A stretch of 14,080 nt of DNA from Deltaproteobacteria bacterium (GTDB taxonomy: Bacteria; Desulfobacterota; Binatia; UBA9968): the NCBI GenBank assembly GCA_016184235.1, contig JACPDC010000198.1, positions 1 through 14,080 of the forward strand. Reading direction: 5' to 3'. Position 1 is the first letter of the stretch. Every line of letters starts with the position of its first letter. Positions 7,880 to 14,080 of the stretch are shown here, in pieces. The notes beneath the pieces are model-generated. The model was not told the DNA's origin, searched no databases, and saw only the letters and a list, made by a program, of their open reading frames with translations. The position numbers and the translations under genes were made by a program.

Positions 7880-7888
7880 CTAGTGCTA
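7864..7888. promoter_or_regulatory. Three TGCTA half-sites at exact 10-bp spacing
   Basis: TAGCA at 7864-7868 is the reverse complement of TGCTA, which recurs at 7874-7878 and 7884-7888. The two direct copies extend to TGCTAA. The start-to-start distance is 10 bp each time, one DNA helical turn, so a protein could contact all three on one face. The array lies from the expected transcription start to the edge of the ribosome site of the HTH gene. This is a candidate binding site for that HTH protein. Confidence 0.4.
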
Positions 7889-7901
7889 AAAGGAATACCT
7901 T

Positions 7902-8117
7902 ATGGCTCCGCCCCTACTAACCACGGAACAAGTAGCCCGGTATCTCAAAGTCGACAAATTCACCGTATACCGTCTGGTTTCCCAAAAGAAAATCCCCGCC
8001 TTCCGTGTCGGCAATCAATGGCGCTTTAAGCAGGAGATGATCGAAGCCTGGCTGCTGAAGAACCTGAATGTCAAAAGAAAAAGTCACACTGAGATGCAAT
8101 CAGGGAGATATGGATGA
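7902..8117 (+). CDS. Excisionase/MerR-type helix-turn-helix DNA-binding protein
   Basis: A 71-residue protein consisting almost entirely of one winged HTH of the excisionase (HTH_17) family. The signature runs LLTTEQVARYLKV (residues 5-17), TVYRLV (21-26), KKIPAFRVG.QWRF (29-43) and a closing helix IEAWL, followed by a short basic tail. Such proteins bind DNA but have no ligand domain; besides phage excisionases, many are small regulators at the head of operons. No integrase, attachment site or other phage gene is visible, so local transcription control is more likely than recombination. The ATG is preceded by AGGA at 7-nt spacing. Its stop overlaps the next start (ATGA), indicating translational coupling with the VTC gene. 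It probably controls this operon and perhaps the divergent FadL-like gene through the palindrome or the TGCTA repeats just upstream; this is inference. Confidence 0.88.
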   Translation: MAPPLLTTEQVARYLKVDKFTVYRLVSQKKIPAFRVGNQWRFKQEMIEAWLLKNLNVKRKSHTEMQSGRYG

Positions 8118-8959
8118 AAGACCCCATCTACCAGGATAGGATCGAGAAAAAATTTCAGGTGGGGATAAGCGATGACGGGGTCGCGGGCTTATGGCGCGAT
8201 CTGAGTTCCTTCTTACCCCGCTATGGGCTGACTCCGATCCCTAAAATCACCTCTGTTAGCAGCGTCTATTTCGACAACAAGGACTATGATTTATTGCGTT
8301 ATATCCTCTTAATAGAGCGACGCTGGATCCTTGTCCGGCTAAGGACCTATGAGGATTACGGTCGTTCCCCGGAACCAATATCAGAGTATTGGATGGAGGT
8401 AAAAACCAAAGAAGCGGACCGGAGGAAAAAGAGAAGATTCCGTTTGAGCCGGGAGACACTTCCAGGGTTCCTTGAAGGTAAAGACGTAGAAGAACAGGTA
8501 TTAGCTTATAACGACAACGGCGCCGATCCCCATTTGGTTCGTCGCCAATTTCACGAGGCTCGAGAGACGGTTCTTACGTTGGGACTGAAACCGATCCTGC
8601 TCGTCACGTATAAAAGAGTGGCTTTCCAGAACGACGTCGAGCGACTTACCCTCGAATGGGATGTCCGGTACTATCACGTAGGCACTGATGTCTATTTTTA
8701 TGATTCGTTCAAGTACCCTGTTGAAGAGCCAGCAGGTAAAGCGGACAAGATCATTCTGGAGTTGAAGTATTTACAGGGCAGTCTTCCAGCTTGGTTTAGT
8801 GGCTTGCAGCGCAGGTACCCCATTTGGGAAAGGGATTATTTGAAGCCTCTTGAGGGAATGGGATTTTTGTTCCAGGGTCCGCTCAAACATCATAAAGAAG
8901 CAAATTCTTTTCTCCAGATGAAAGGCGCTTACATGGGCGAGACTGAACCGCTTGGATAA
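8114..8959 (+). CDS. VTC-domain (polyphosphate polymerase-like) triphosphate tunnel protein
   Basis: A 281-residue soluble protein of the VTC/triphosphate tunnel metalloenzyme fold. In yeast Vtc4 this fold builds polyphosphate from ATP; bacterial stand-alone versions are mostly uncharacterised. Seen in order: RIEKKF (9-14), SVYFDN (50-55), LVRLRTY (73-79) with Arg75 and Arg77, WMEVKTKEADRRKKRRF (93-109) with Lys97, VTYKRVAF (164-171), RLTLEWDVRYY (177-187) and IILELKY (213-219) with Glu216 and Lys218. These basic and acidic residues line the tunnel in characterised members, so catalysis appears possible. There is no SPX domain and no membrane segment. The ATG has GGGAG 6 nt upstream and overlaps the HTH stop by 4 nt; the 3' end overlaps the transporter by 8 nt. 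Bacterial VTC genes usually sit beside CotH or DUF4956 membrane proteins; an MFS partner is less familiar to me. The product (polyphosphate or another triphosphate reaction) is unproven. Confidence 0.85.
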   Translation: MKDPIYQDRIEKKFQVGISDDGVAGLWRDLSSFLPRYGLTPIPKITSVSSVYFDNKDYDLLRYILLIERRWILVRLRTYEDYGRSPEPISEYWMEVKTKEADRRKKRRFRLSRETLPGFLEGKDVEEQVLAYNDNGADPHLVRRQFHEARETVLTLGLKPILLVTYKRVAFQNDVERLTLEWDVRYYHVGTDVYFYDSFKYPVEEPAGKADKIILELKYLQGSLPAWFSGLQRRYPIWERDYLKPLEGMGFLFQGPLKHHKEANSFLQMKGAYMGETEPLG

Positions 8960-10187
8960 TATTACTCAGCAAAAGGGGATCTCAACGGAGAGCCATAAGC
9001 GGACCATAGCGGTCGTCGCCCTGGGCCTCTGGAGCGCGTCGCTAACGATAGGCGCATTGCGGGTTATTCTGCCCGTCTATTTTGCCTCGGTCGGCGTCTC
9101 TATATCCAAAATCGCCTTTCTCTTTTTCTTCGATGCCTTGGCTCAGACTCTCGCCCCTGTAGTGATAGGGTTGACGATTAACCGCTTGGGATATAGACGC
9201 TCCCTGCTGGGCGGCCTCGGCCTTCATAGCCTGATTTCCTTCATGTATATTTTCGACCCCGCTTTCGTCCTGATCTATCTGGAGAGGTTCGTCCGCGGGC
9301 TCATTACCATGCCCCTCCTCAGCGAGGTCTATGTCAAGCATTTTTCTCCCAAGGAGAGTCAACCGCACCATATTAATATGATGCTCGGCTTTCGGGACGT
9401 CGCAAAGGGGATAGGCATGTTTGTCGGCGGCGCGCTCATAGCCTTTTTCCCCTTCAGGTACTCCATCGCAGTTTTCGGTTTGCTCACCACTGTGGCCGCC
9501 GTAACAGCCCTGCTTTATCTGCCGGACCTCCGGGAGCAGGCGCGGACGCCGCTGCTCAAAATCTGGGGAGCCGTTGACCCCAAAATCAAGACACTGGGGC
9601 TCTCACGAGGCTTTCTCCAGGGCGCGGAAGACGGCTGGGCAAGCGCCATTCTGCCGGTTTATCTGACGGTGGTATTCGGGCTCTCGCCGACGCTTGTAGG
9701 GGCTGTTATGATGGCCGGGCTTATTTTTTACGGGGCTAACGTCGGCTTCTTGTCCAGGTGGCTTATTACCGGGTGGGATTCCCGTAAGGCTCTGATCATC
9801 AGCGCTTTACTGCTATTGCCGGTGTGCCTTAGCTTGTCCTTGCCCATGTCCGTTTACCTGTTCTTGCTTTTGATCTGTTTGTATCAGCTTCTCAATGGCG
9901 CTTGCGCGGTTTATCAGAATCATCTGAAATTGGAGTTCGCCACGAAGGAGAACACGTCTATCGACCTTGCCGCCTTCAAGACTCTCTCCAACGTATTCAA
10001 GCCTGTCGCGGTTTTTGTTGCGGGGGTCCTGGCCGACACGATGGGATTTAGTTGGGCCTTTTATTTCTCTTCTCTCCTGATTCTTTTTTGCGCTTTGACA
10101 TGTCTTGCTCTTCCGCAGGCAGGAGCGCAGGCGGCCGCTGTGGCGGGGCGGTCTTACGGCGGCGAGCTTGTAACCGTAAAGAAATGA
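8952..10187 (+). CDS. Major facilitator superfamily transporter
   Basis: A 411-residue inner-membrane protein with about 12 hydrophobic segments in two halves. Segments begin near residues 19, 54, 86, 105, 143 and 169, a cytoplasmic loop spans about 191-215, and a second set covers about 222-385. The NRLGYRRSLLGG stretch (77-88) after the second segment resembles MFS motif A (G-x-L-x-D-R-x-G-R). Arg112 and Arg115, in the ERFVRG stretch, fit the region of motif B. The substrate is not evident. The TTG at 8952 was chosen because it overlaps the VTC stop and gives a short polar N-terminus before the first segment; no ATG lies close by and the ribosome site is poor, suggesting coupling to VTC translation. 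In this operon it could export or import a phosphorus compound or metabolite linked to the VTC or PhnD-like proteins, but that is inference from neighbours only. Confidence 0.85.
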   Translation: MDNITQQKGISTESHKRTIAVVALGLWSASLTIGALRVILPVYFASVGVSISKIAFLFFFDALAQTLAPVVIGLTINRLGYRRSLLGGLGLHSLISFMYIFDPAFVLIYLERFVRGLITMPLLSEVYVKHFSPKESQPHHINMMLGFRDVAKGIGMFVGGALIAFFPFRYSIAVFGLLTTVAAVTALLYLPDLREQARTPLLKIWGAVDPKIKTLGLSRGFLQGAEDGWASAILPVYLTVVFGLSPTLVGAVMMAGLIFYGANVGFLSRWLITGWDSRKALIISALLLLPVCLSLSLPMSVYLFLLLICLYQLLNGACAVYQNHLKLEFATKENTSIDLAAFKTLSNVFKPVAVFVAGVLADTMGFSWAFYFSSLLILFCALTCLALPQAGAQAAAVAGRSYGGELVTVKK

Positions 10188-10222
10188 GTTTGAAGCCGAA
10201 TATCACGCTGCGGATTAAAAGC

Positions 10223-10228
10223 GGAGGT
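10223..10228 (+). promoter_or_regulatory. Strong Shine-Dalgarno site of the PhnD-like gene
   Basis: GGAGGT lies 7 nt before the ATG at 10236. It is the strongest ribosome site in the operon and fits a periplasmic protein made in excess over the membrane proteins around it. Confidence 0.7.
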
Positions 10229-10235
10229 CAGTCTT

Positions 10236-11159
10236 ATGCGTCGTTATAAGCGACTATCTACCTTTGCTCCTCTGGCTCTATGGCTCCTCCTTGTCCCGGC
10301 TCCTGTAGAACCTGTCGCTGCGGAGGAGAAGCTTCTCGTCTTTGGAAGGGTATATCATGACCCAGTTAGAACGATAAGAGATCGCCAGGAATTTGTTGAC
10401 TATATAGCTAGGAAACTGGCCCCTGTTGGTATTACCGGAGGGAGAATAGTCGTAGTAGATAAAATGCACCTGCTTGCTCGAGCCGTCACAGAGGACAAAG
10501 TGGATTACTTTCATGACAGCGTCGTCCCGACGATTGTGCTCTCGAAGTGGTCAGGCTCTGTCCCCATATTAAGGCAGTGGAAGTATGGGGAGGCGGAATA
10601 TTATGGCGTCATTCTGGTCAAGAAGGATAGTGGTATCGATACTCTCAGTGGTTTGAGGGGTAAAGTCATTGCGTTTGACGAGCCTCATTCGACCTCCGCC
10701 CACATTCTTCCTCGAATGCTCTTAGCCGAGAACAAAATAAAGCTCGTTCAGATGACCTCCTCTGCAGCAGCTCAGCCCGATAAGGTAGGCTATCTTTATG
10801 GCAGTGATGGCAGCTCCCCTAATCTTCTGATCACCGGTCGAGTGGATGCTGCTGCGACGTCCTACAGGGAATTCGAAGAGTTGAGGCCTCAGGTTCGAGA
10901 AACGCTCAAGGTTATCGGCAGGACAAAATCGGTTGCAAGACAGATCATATCGGTGCGTAAGAATCTAAATTCAAAGATAGCCAAAGCCCTGAGGCAAGTT
11001 TTGCTCAATATGCATAAAGATCCGGAAGGTCGAGAAGCGCTGAAAAAACAGCAGAGGACGACCAAAATCGACGAAATTTCTCCAAAATCGCTGGAAGAGC
11101 TGAAATCTATGCAAAGTTTTGTTTTTTCCACCTTGGGGAAAGAGGTAGATTCGTGGTAA
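10236..11159 (+). CDS. PhnD-like periplasmic phosphate/phosphonate-binding protein
   Basis: A 307-residue exported protein of the PhnD/phosphate-phosphite-phosphonate substrate-binding family. The signal peptide has basic residues at 2, 3, 5 and 6, a leucine-rich core (12-20) and a likely cut after PVAA near residue 29. The family body follows: VYHDP (39-43), the YYGVILVKKDSGI..L..LRGKVIAFDEP segment (122-150), the STS motif at 152-154, which in PhnD contacts the phosphonate group, and GRVDAAATSY (201-210) with Asp204. The GSDGSSP stretch before this differs from the His-containing loop I expect in PhnD, so the ligand may differ. No lipobox is seen. No ABC permease or ATPase gene is adjacent; instead a sensor kinase gene starts 9 nt later. 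This suggests a role as ligand-binding partner of the kinase, although a transporter encoded elsewhere cannot be excluded. Confidence 0.85.
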   Translation: MRRYKRLSTFAPLALWLLLVPAPVEPVAAEEKLLVFGRVYHDPVRTIRDRQEFVDYIARKLAPVGITGGRIVVVDKMHLLARAVTEDKVDYFHDSVVPTIVLSKWSGSVPILRQWKYGEAEYYGVILVKKDSGIDTLSGLRGKVIAFDEPHSTSAHILPRMLLAENKIKLVQMTSSAAAQPDKVGYLYGSDGSSPNLLITGRVDAAATSYREFEELRPQVRETLKVIGRTKSVARQIISVRKNLNSKIAKALRQVLLNMHKDPEGREALKKQQRTTKIDEISPKSLEELKSMQSFVFSTLGKEVDSW

Positions 11160-11168
11160 CAACCTGAC

Positions 11169-12668
11169 ATGAATCTGAGGGTTAGACTCAGCCTTAAGCT
11201 AAAGGTCTTTGTCTCCGTTGGACTTTTCTATCTCGCCGCCGTAGGAACCCTCACCTATCTGACTATCCGCTCCCAGAGAGGCCTGCTCTTGGAGCAAATG
11301 GCCGAACGGGCTAAAACTGGCATCAGCCTGATGGAGCTAAGTGTTGCTGGCCCTCTCTATAGGCTGGATGTATTCCAGCTTGAAACGATTGCCCGGGAGG
11401 CAAAGGCCCTACCGAATGTCGATTATGCCTATATCTATGATAATAAAGGCAGGATTGTGGGAGACTTCCACGACGATCGACGACAGCTTTTTTTAATCCC
11501 TACCGATGAGCTAAGCCGGGGAATCCTAAGGTCTGGCGAGACTCTCGTTAATACGGACTACAAAAAAGGGAGCTTAGATATTTCCAAGCCGGTGATTTTG
11601 GGTCATGAGAAGCTGGGACAGATCCGGCTAGGGTTCGACCTTAATCCGATGTTCAATGAGATGAGGCAGGTTACCGTCAAAGCCCTACTGATTTCGGCGG
11701 GGATATTTCTGCTCGGATTGCTGGTCATCTTCGGCATCGCATCGAAGATGACAAGTCCCATAGAGCAACTGACTTTGGCGGCAAAGCACATCGAGCAGGG
11801 CGATCTTCAGTATCGGGTTAGCGTCAAAAGGAGCGATGAGATCGGAGACCTGGCCGCGGCCTTTGATCAGATGGTCGAGCGGCTCATGCATAGGGAAAGG
11901 GAGCTCAAGCAATCCCAAAACATTATCCGCCGGGCCGACCGACTCTCTTCCCTGGGCATGCTGACTGCGGGGCTGGCGCATGAGATCCGCAACCCGCTGG
12001 TGGCGATTCGTACCTTCACTCAGCTCCTGCCCGAGCGCTATCAGGAGGCGGAGTTTCGCAACAGCTTTCAGGCCCTGGCGCTGAAGGAGGTAGACCGCAT
12101 CTGCGGCTTGATCAACGACCTGCTCAGCTTCGCGCGGCCTTCGACGCCGAACGTCTCGGAGGAAGACGCCAACGAGATCGTCGACAGCATCGTGCGCATC
12201 CTGGATACCGAGGCGAAGGAGAGAGAAGTTTCGATGTACCGGCACCTCGCTCTGGATCTGCCGAAGATTTTTATTGACAAGGAACAGATAAAACAGGTAT
12301 CCATGAACGTCATCCTGAATGCGCTGCAATCGATTGAGGGACGGGGGGTCGTTGAGGTGTCGACGCGGCTCTTCAGCAAGAACGGGACCGAACAATACGT
12401 TCAGATTGAGATCCGTGATTCCGGTGCGGGTATTCCTGAAAAGGATATAGAGGACATCTTCAACCCCTTCTTCACCACCAAAAAGGACGGGAGCGGGCTC
12501 GGGCTCTCCATCTCCCATCAGATCGTGCAAGAGCATGGGGGATATATCGTCGTGGAAAGTCAGGTTGGCAAGGGGACAACCTTTCTCATCAATTTACCGG
12601 TAAGACAGCCAGGTCAGCGGGCGGCGAAGGGTCGCCCTCAAGTCGATGAAGAGGATTCTGGTCGTTGA
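11169..12668 (+). CDS. Membrane sensor histidine kinase (periplasmic domain, HAMP, HisKA, HATPase)
   Basis: A 499-residue two-component sensor kinase. TM1 spans about 12-33, a periplasmic Cache-like sensor about 34-168 (with VDYAYIYDNKGRIVGD at 84-99), TM2 about 172-191, and HAMP about 192-245. The HisKA domain carries the phospho-acceptor His271 in GLAHEIRNPL. The HATPase_c domain has an N box around Asn380 and Asn384, G1 DSGAG (417-421), F box FNPFFTTKK (431-439) and G2 GSGLGL (441-446). All catalytic motifs are intact. The C-terminus is a short polar tail with no receiver domain. The gene lies 9 nt after the PhnD-like gene, which may deliver the signal, and overlaps the next gene by 23 nt. 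No clear Shine-Dalgarno site precedes the ATG. No conventional response regulator with a phosphorylatable Asp is seen in the window. GC content is lower in the sensor half than in much of the kinase core. Confidence 0.94.
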   Translation: MNLRVRLSLKLKVFVSVGLFYLAAVGTLTYLTIRSQRGLLLEQMAERAKTGISLMELSVAGPLYRLDVFQLETIAREAKALPNVDYAYIYDNKGRIVGDFHDDRRQLFLIPTDELSRGILRSGETLVNTDYKKGSLDISKPVILGHEKLGQIRLGFDLNPMFNEMRQVTVKALLISAGIFLLGLLVIFGIASKMTSPIEQLTLAAKHIEQGDLQYRVSVKRSDEIGDLAAAFDQMVERLMHRERELKQSQNIIRRADRLSSLGMLTAGLAHEIRNPLVAIRTFTQLLPERYQEAEFRNSFQALALKEVDRICGLINDLLSFARPSTPNVSEEDANEIVDSIVRILDTEAKEREVSMYRHLALDLPKIFIDKEQIKQVSMNVILNALQSIEGRGVVEVSTRLFSKNGTEQYVQIEIRDSGAGIPEKDIEDIFNPFFTTKKDGSGLGLSISHQIVQEHGGYIVVESQVGKGTTFLINLPVRQPGQRAAKGRPQVDEEDSGR

Positions 12669-14080
12669 CGAGTCCCGGGCAGTGCGAGAGACGCTCGGCC
12701 TGCTGCTAGGGCGTGATTTTGCCGTCGTCCAGCGCCCGCCTCTCCCCGGCAATGATCTGTCTCTCTCCGACGAGCAGGCGGATCTCGTGGTCCTGGGGGT
12801 TCCGCAGGGACTGGCGGAGAACAGGGCCGCGGTGGGCAAGATCGCCGCGCGCCTCTCCTGCCCTGCTCTCTTGCTCGTGGACTCGAAGGCGTCGGCGGGC
12901 ACCTGGAAGGAGTTGGGCGAGAGAGTCGAGTGCCTGGTCAAGCCTTTCAACCCGTACGGGTTAAGAGAGAAGATAGACCGCCTTCTGGCCCTCTCTGCGG
13001 TAACCTTATCTCCATCCGTCTCGGCGGCCCCGGGAAGGGGCCCCGTGCGCCGGTATCTGGATTTTCCTTACGTCTCGGCGGCGACTTCGGCCCTGGCCAG
13101 GAAATACGCCCTCACGACCCTGCCGGTCCTTCTTACGGGGGAGGTAGGGTGCGGCCAAGAACAGATAGCCCGGGCCATTCACTCCGCGAACGCCAAGGCG
13201 GGGCCGTGGATCTCTGCCTACGCCCCCGGGGTTGACCGAGGCTATCTCCTCAAGCAGATGGACCGCCTGCTTCATGGCGAGGCCGGCGCCGCTCGGAGGC
13301 TCACCCTTTTTCTCAGCAACCTGGAGGCGCTGGATCCCGCCGCCCAGGCTTCCCTGTTGGGTTTTTTGGAAGAGGAGGAAGAAAAAGGGAATCAGATCTG
13401 GCTGTTGTCGAGCTCGCAGGACGACCTGCTGGAGAAGGTTTACCGGCGAGAGTTCTCGAGTCCCCTCTATTATCGCCTGGCGACGCTTACGCTCCACCTG
13501 CCGCCGCTCAGGGACAGGCTCGAGGATGTGCCTGCCCTTGCCGGCGCGCTGGCCCGGGAATACGGCGAGCGGTTGAATTTGGAAAAGGTCGATGTTTCTC
13601 CTGACGCTGTGGAGCGGCTCTGCAACTACCTTTGGTTCGGAAACCTGAGCGAGCTCGAGACCGTGATCGCCAGGACTCTGGCGGTTCAAAGAAAAGCGAC
13701 GATCGAGGCTTCGGATCTGATCCTGGGTACGGGGGACGAAGCCGTTATTGTTCCTGCCGTTCTTCCCCCGAGGCCGGCCGCCGAGGAGAGACCGCTCGCG
13801 GAGCAGAAACCCGCCGTTCCGGAGAAGGCGGAAAAGCAGCCTCCGGCGGTTTCCAATCCCGCAGGAAATGGCTACTCGCCCGTTTCGCGGGCCGCCAACG
13901 GCGACTCCCCGAACATCAGGGTTCTCATCAACGAGCTTGCCCACGAGTTGAAAAATCCGATGGTGACGATCAAGACTTTTGCGCAGCTCCTGGGCGACCG
14001 TTTCGACGACGCGGCCTTTCGCGTTCGTTTCCAGGAAACGGTGGGCAGCGACATCGAGCGCATGGACGACTTGCTGGAGG
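12646..14080 (+). CDS. Pseudo-receiver / pseudo-NtrC AAA+ / HisKA hybrid protein (3' end outside window)
   Basis: This frame starts at an ATG inside the preceding kinase gene and stays open to the window edge (at least 478 residues). Residues 1-115 form a receiver-like fold: ILVVDES (4-10), then ADLVVLGVP (45-53) where the phospho-acceptor Asp is Gly51, and VKPF with Lys99. Residues about 140-358 match the sigma-54-activator AAA+ domain, but Walker A is GEVGCGQE with Gln171 for Lys, Walker B reads LFLSN with Ser224 and Asn225 for the Asp-Glu pair, and no GAFTGA loop is present. The late motifs YYRL (275-278), LPPLRDRLEDVP (285-296) and WFGNLSELE (330-338) remain. A Pro/Ala/Glu-rich linker (about 366-422) leads to a HisKA domain with His433 in LAHELKNP, where NtrC would carry its DNA-binding helices. 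An HATPase domain presumably follows beyond the window. No membrane segment is visible. It probably works with the kinase upstream. Confidence 0.85.
   Translation, partial: MKRILVVDESRAVRETLGLLLGRDFAVVQRPPLPGNDLSLSDEQADLVVLGVPQGLAENRAAVGKIAARLSCPALLLVDSKASAGTWKELGERVECLVKPFNPYGLREKIDRLLALSAVTLSPSVSAAPGRGPVRRYLDFPYVSAATSALARKYALTTLPVLLTGEVGCGQEQIARAIHSANAKAGPWISAYAPGVDRGYLLKQMDRLLHGEAGAARRLTLFLSNLEALDPAAQASLLGFLEEEEEKGNQIWLLSSSQDDLLEKVYRREFSSPLYYRLATLTLHLPPLRDRLEDVPALAGALAREYGERLNLEKVDVSPDAVERLCNYLWFGNLSELETVIARTLAVQRKATIEASDLILGTGDEAVIVPAVLPPRPAAEERPLAEQKPAVPEKAEKQPPAVSNPAGNGYSPVSRAANGDSPNIRVLINELAHELKNPMVTIKTFAQLLGDRFDDAAFRVRFQETVGSDIERMDDLLE

Noticed and set aside
7902..8117. Phage or integrative-element excisionase
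   Set aside because: Only the HTH fold is shared with excisionases; there is no integrase, attachment-site repeat, tRNA gene or phage gene nearby, and the gene is fused by overlap to a metabolic/signalling operon.
10184..10249. 21-codon frame starting at the ATGA overlap with the transporter stop
   Set aside because: It runs through the strong ribosome site and start of the PhnD-like gene and encodes nothing recognisable. It could at most act as a coupling leader peptide.
11685..12536. 283-codon open frame on the minus strand
   Set aside because: Antisense to the HisKA and HATPase motifs of the sensor kinase, which are intact; no domain recognised.
13006..13944. 312-codon open frame on the minus strand
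   Set aside because: Antisense to the pseudo-NtrC hybrid gene. The plus-strand frame shows ordered AAA+ motifs and continues to the window edge, while this one is low-complexity Arg/Gly-rich.

Overview
The window comes from a Gram-negative bacterium. A FadL-type outer-membrane protein and several signal peptides show an outer membrane and periplasm. The last gene carries a decayed NtrC-type (sigma-54 activator-like) module, and GlnRS is present. These traits are compatible with deltaproteobacteria-like or related environmental lineages, but nothing fixes the taxon. Base composition is uneven: the cyclase gene and the last gene are GC-rich, while the SGNH, VTC and substrate-binding-protein genes are closer to 50% or lower.

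Left part (1-4704). The 3' end of glnS (+) converges after 6 nt on a stand-alone cyclopropane-fatty-acid-synthase-type methyltransferase (-). A 141-nt gap separates this from a divergent giant signalling protein (+), in which a class III adenylate cyclase catalytic domain is fused to an AAA/STAND ATPase and a long TPR-like tail. Middle part (4717-7799, -). A FadL-like porin gene is followed by a secreted SGNH/GDSL hydrolase with an unrecognised N-terminal domain, so this is a possible lipid or ester uptake and processing pair.

Right part (7902 to the window end, +). A compact run of six genes reads away from fadL across a 102-bp divergent regulatory region. In order they are an excisionase-type HTH protein, a VTC/polyphosphate-polymerase-type tunnel enzyme, an MFS transporter, a PhnD-like phosph(on)ate-binding protein, a membrane sensor histidine kinase, and a gene still open at the window edge. 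Overlaps (4, 8 and 23 nt) and short gaps (48 and 9 nt) support one operon. No ABC permease or ATPase accompanies the PhnD-like protein, so it may serve as a sensory ligand-binding subunit for the kinase.

The last gene is the most unusual object. It joins a receiver-like domain without its phospho-acceptor Asp to an NtrC-type AAA+ domain that lacks the Walker A Lys, the Walker B acidic pair and the GAFTGA loop. In place of a DNA-binding domain it has a histidine-kinase HisKA domain closely resembling that of the preceding kinase. My inference is that the operon is an undescribed phosphorus-related (phosphate, phosphonate or polyphosphate) sensing module, with a pseudo-NtrC/kinase hybrid as partner of a conventional sensor kinase. 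The ligand and the downstream regulator are not visible. No tRNA, rRNA, CRISPR array, insertion sequence or convincing rho-independent terminator was seen, and no gene-free stretch exceeds 300 bases.
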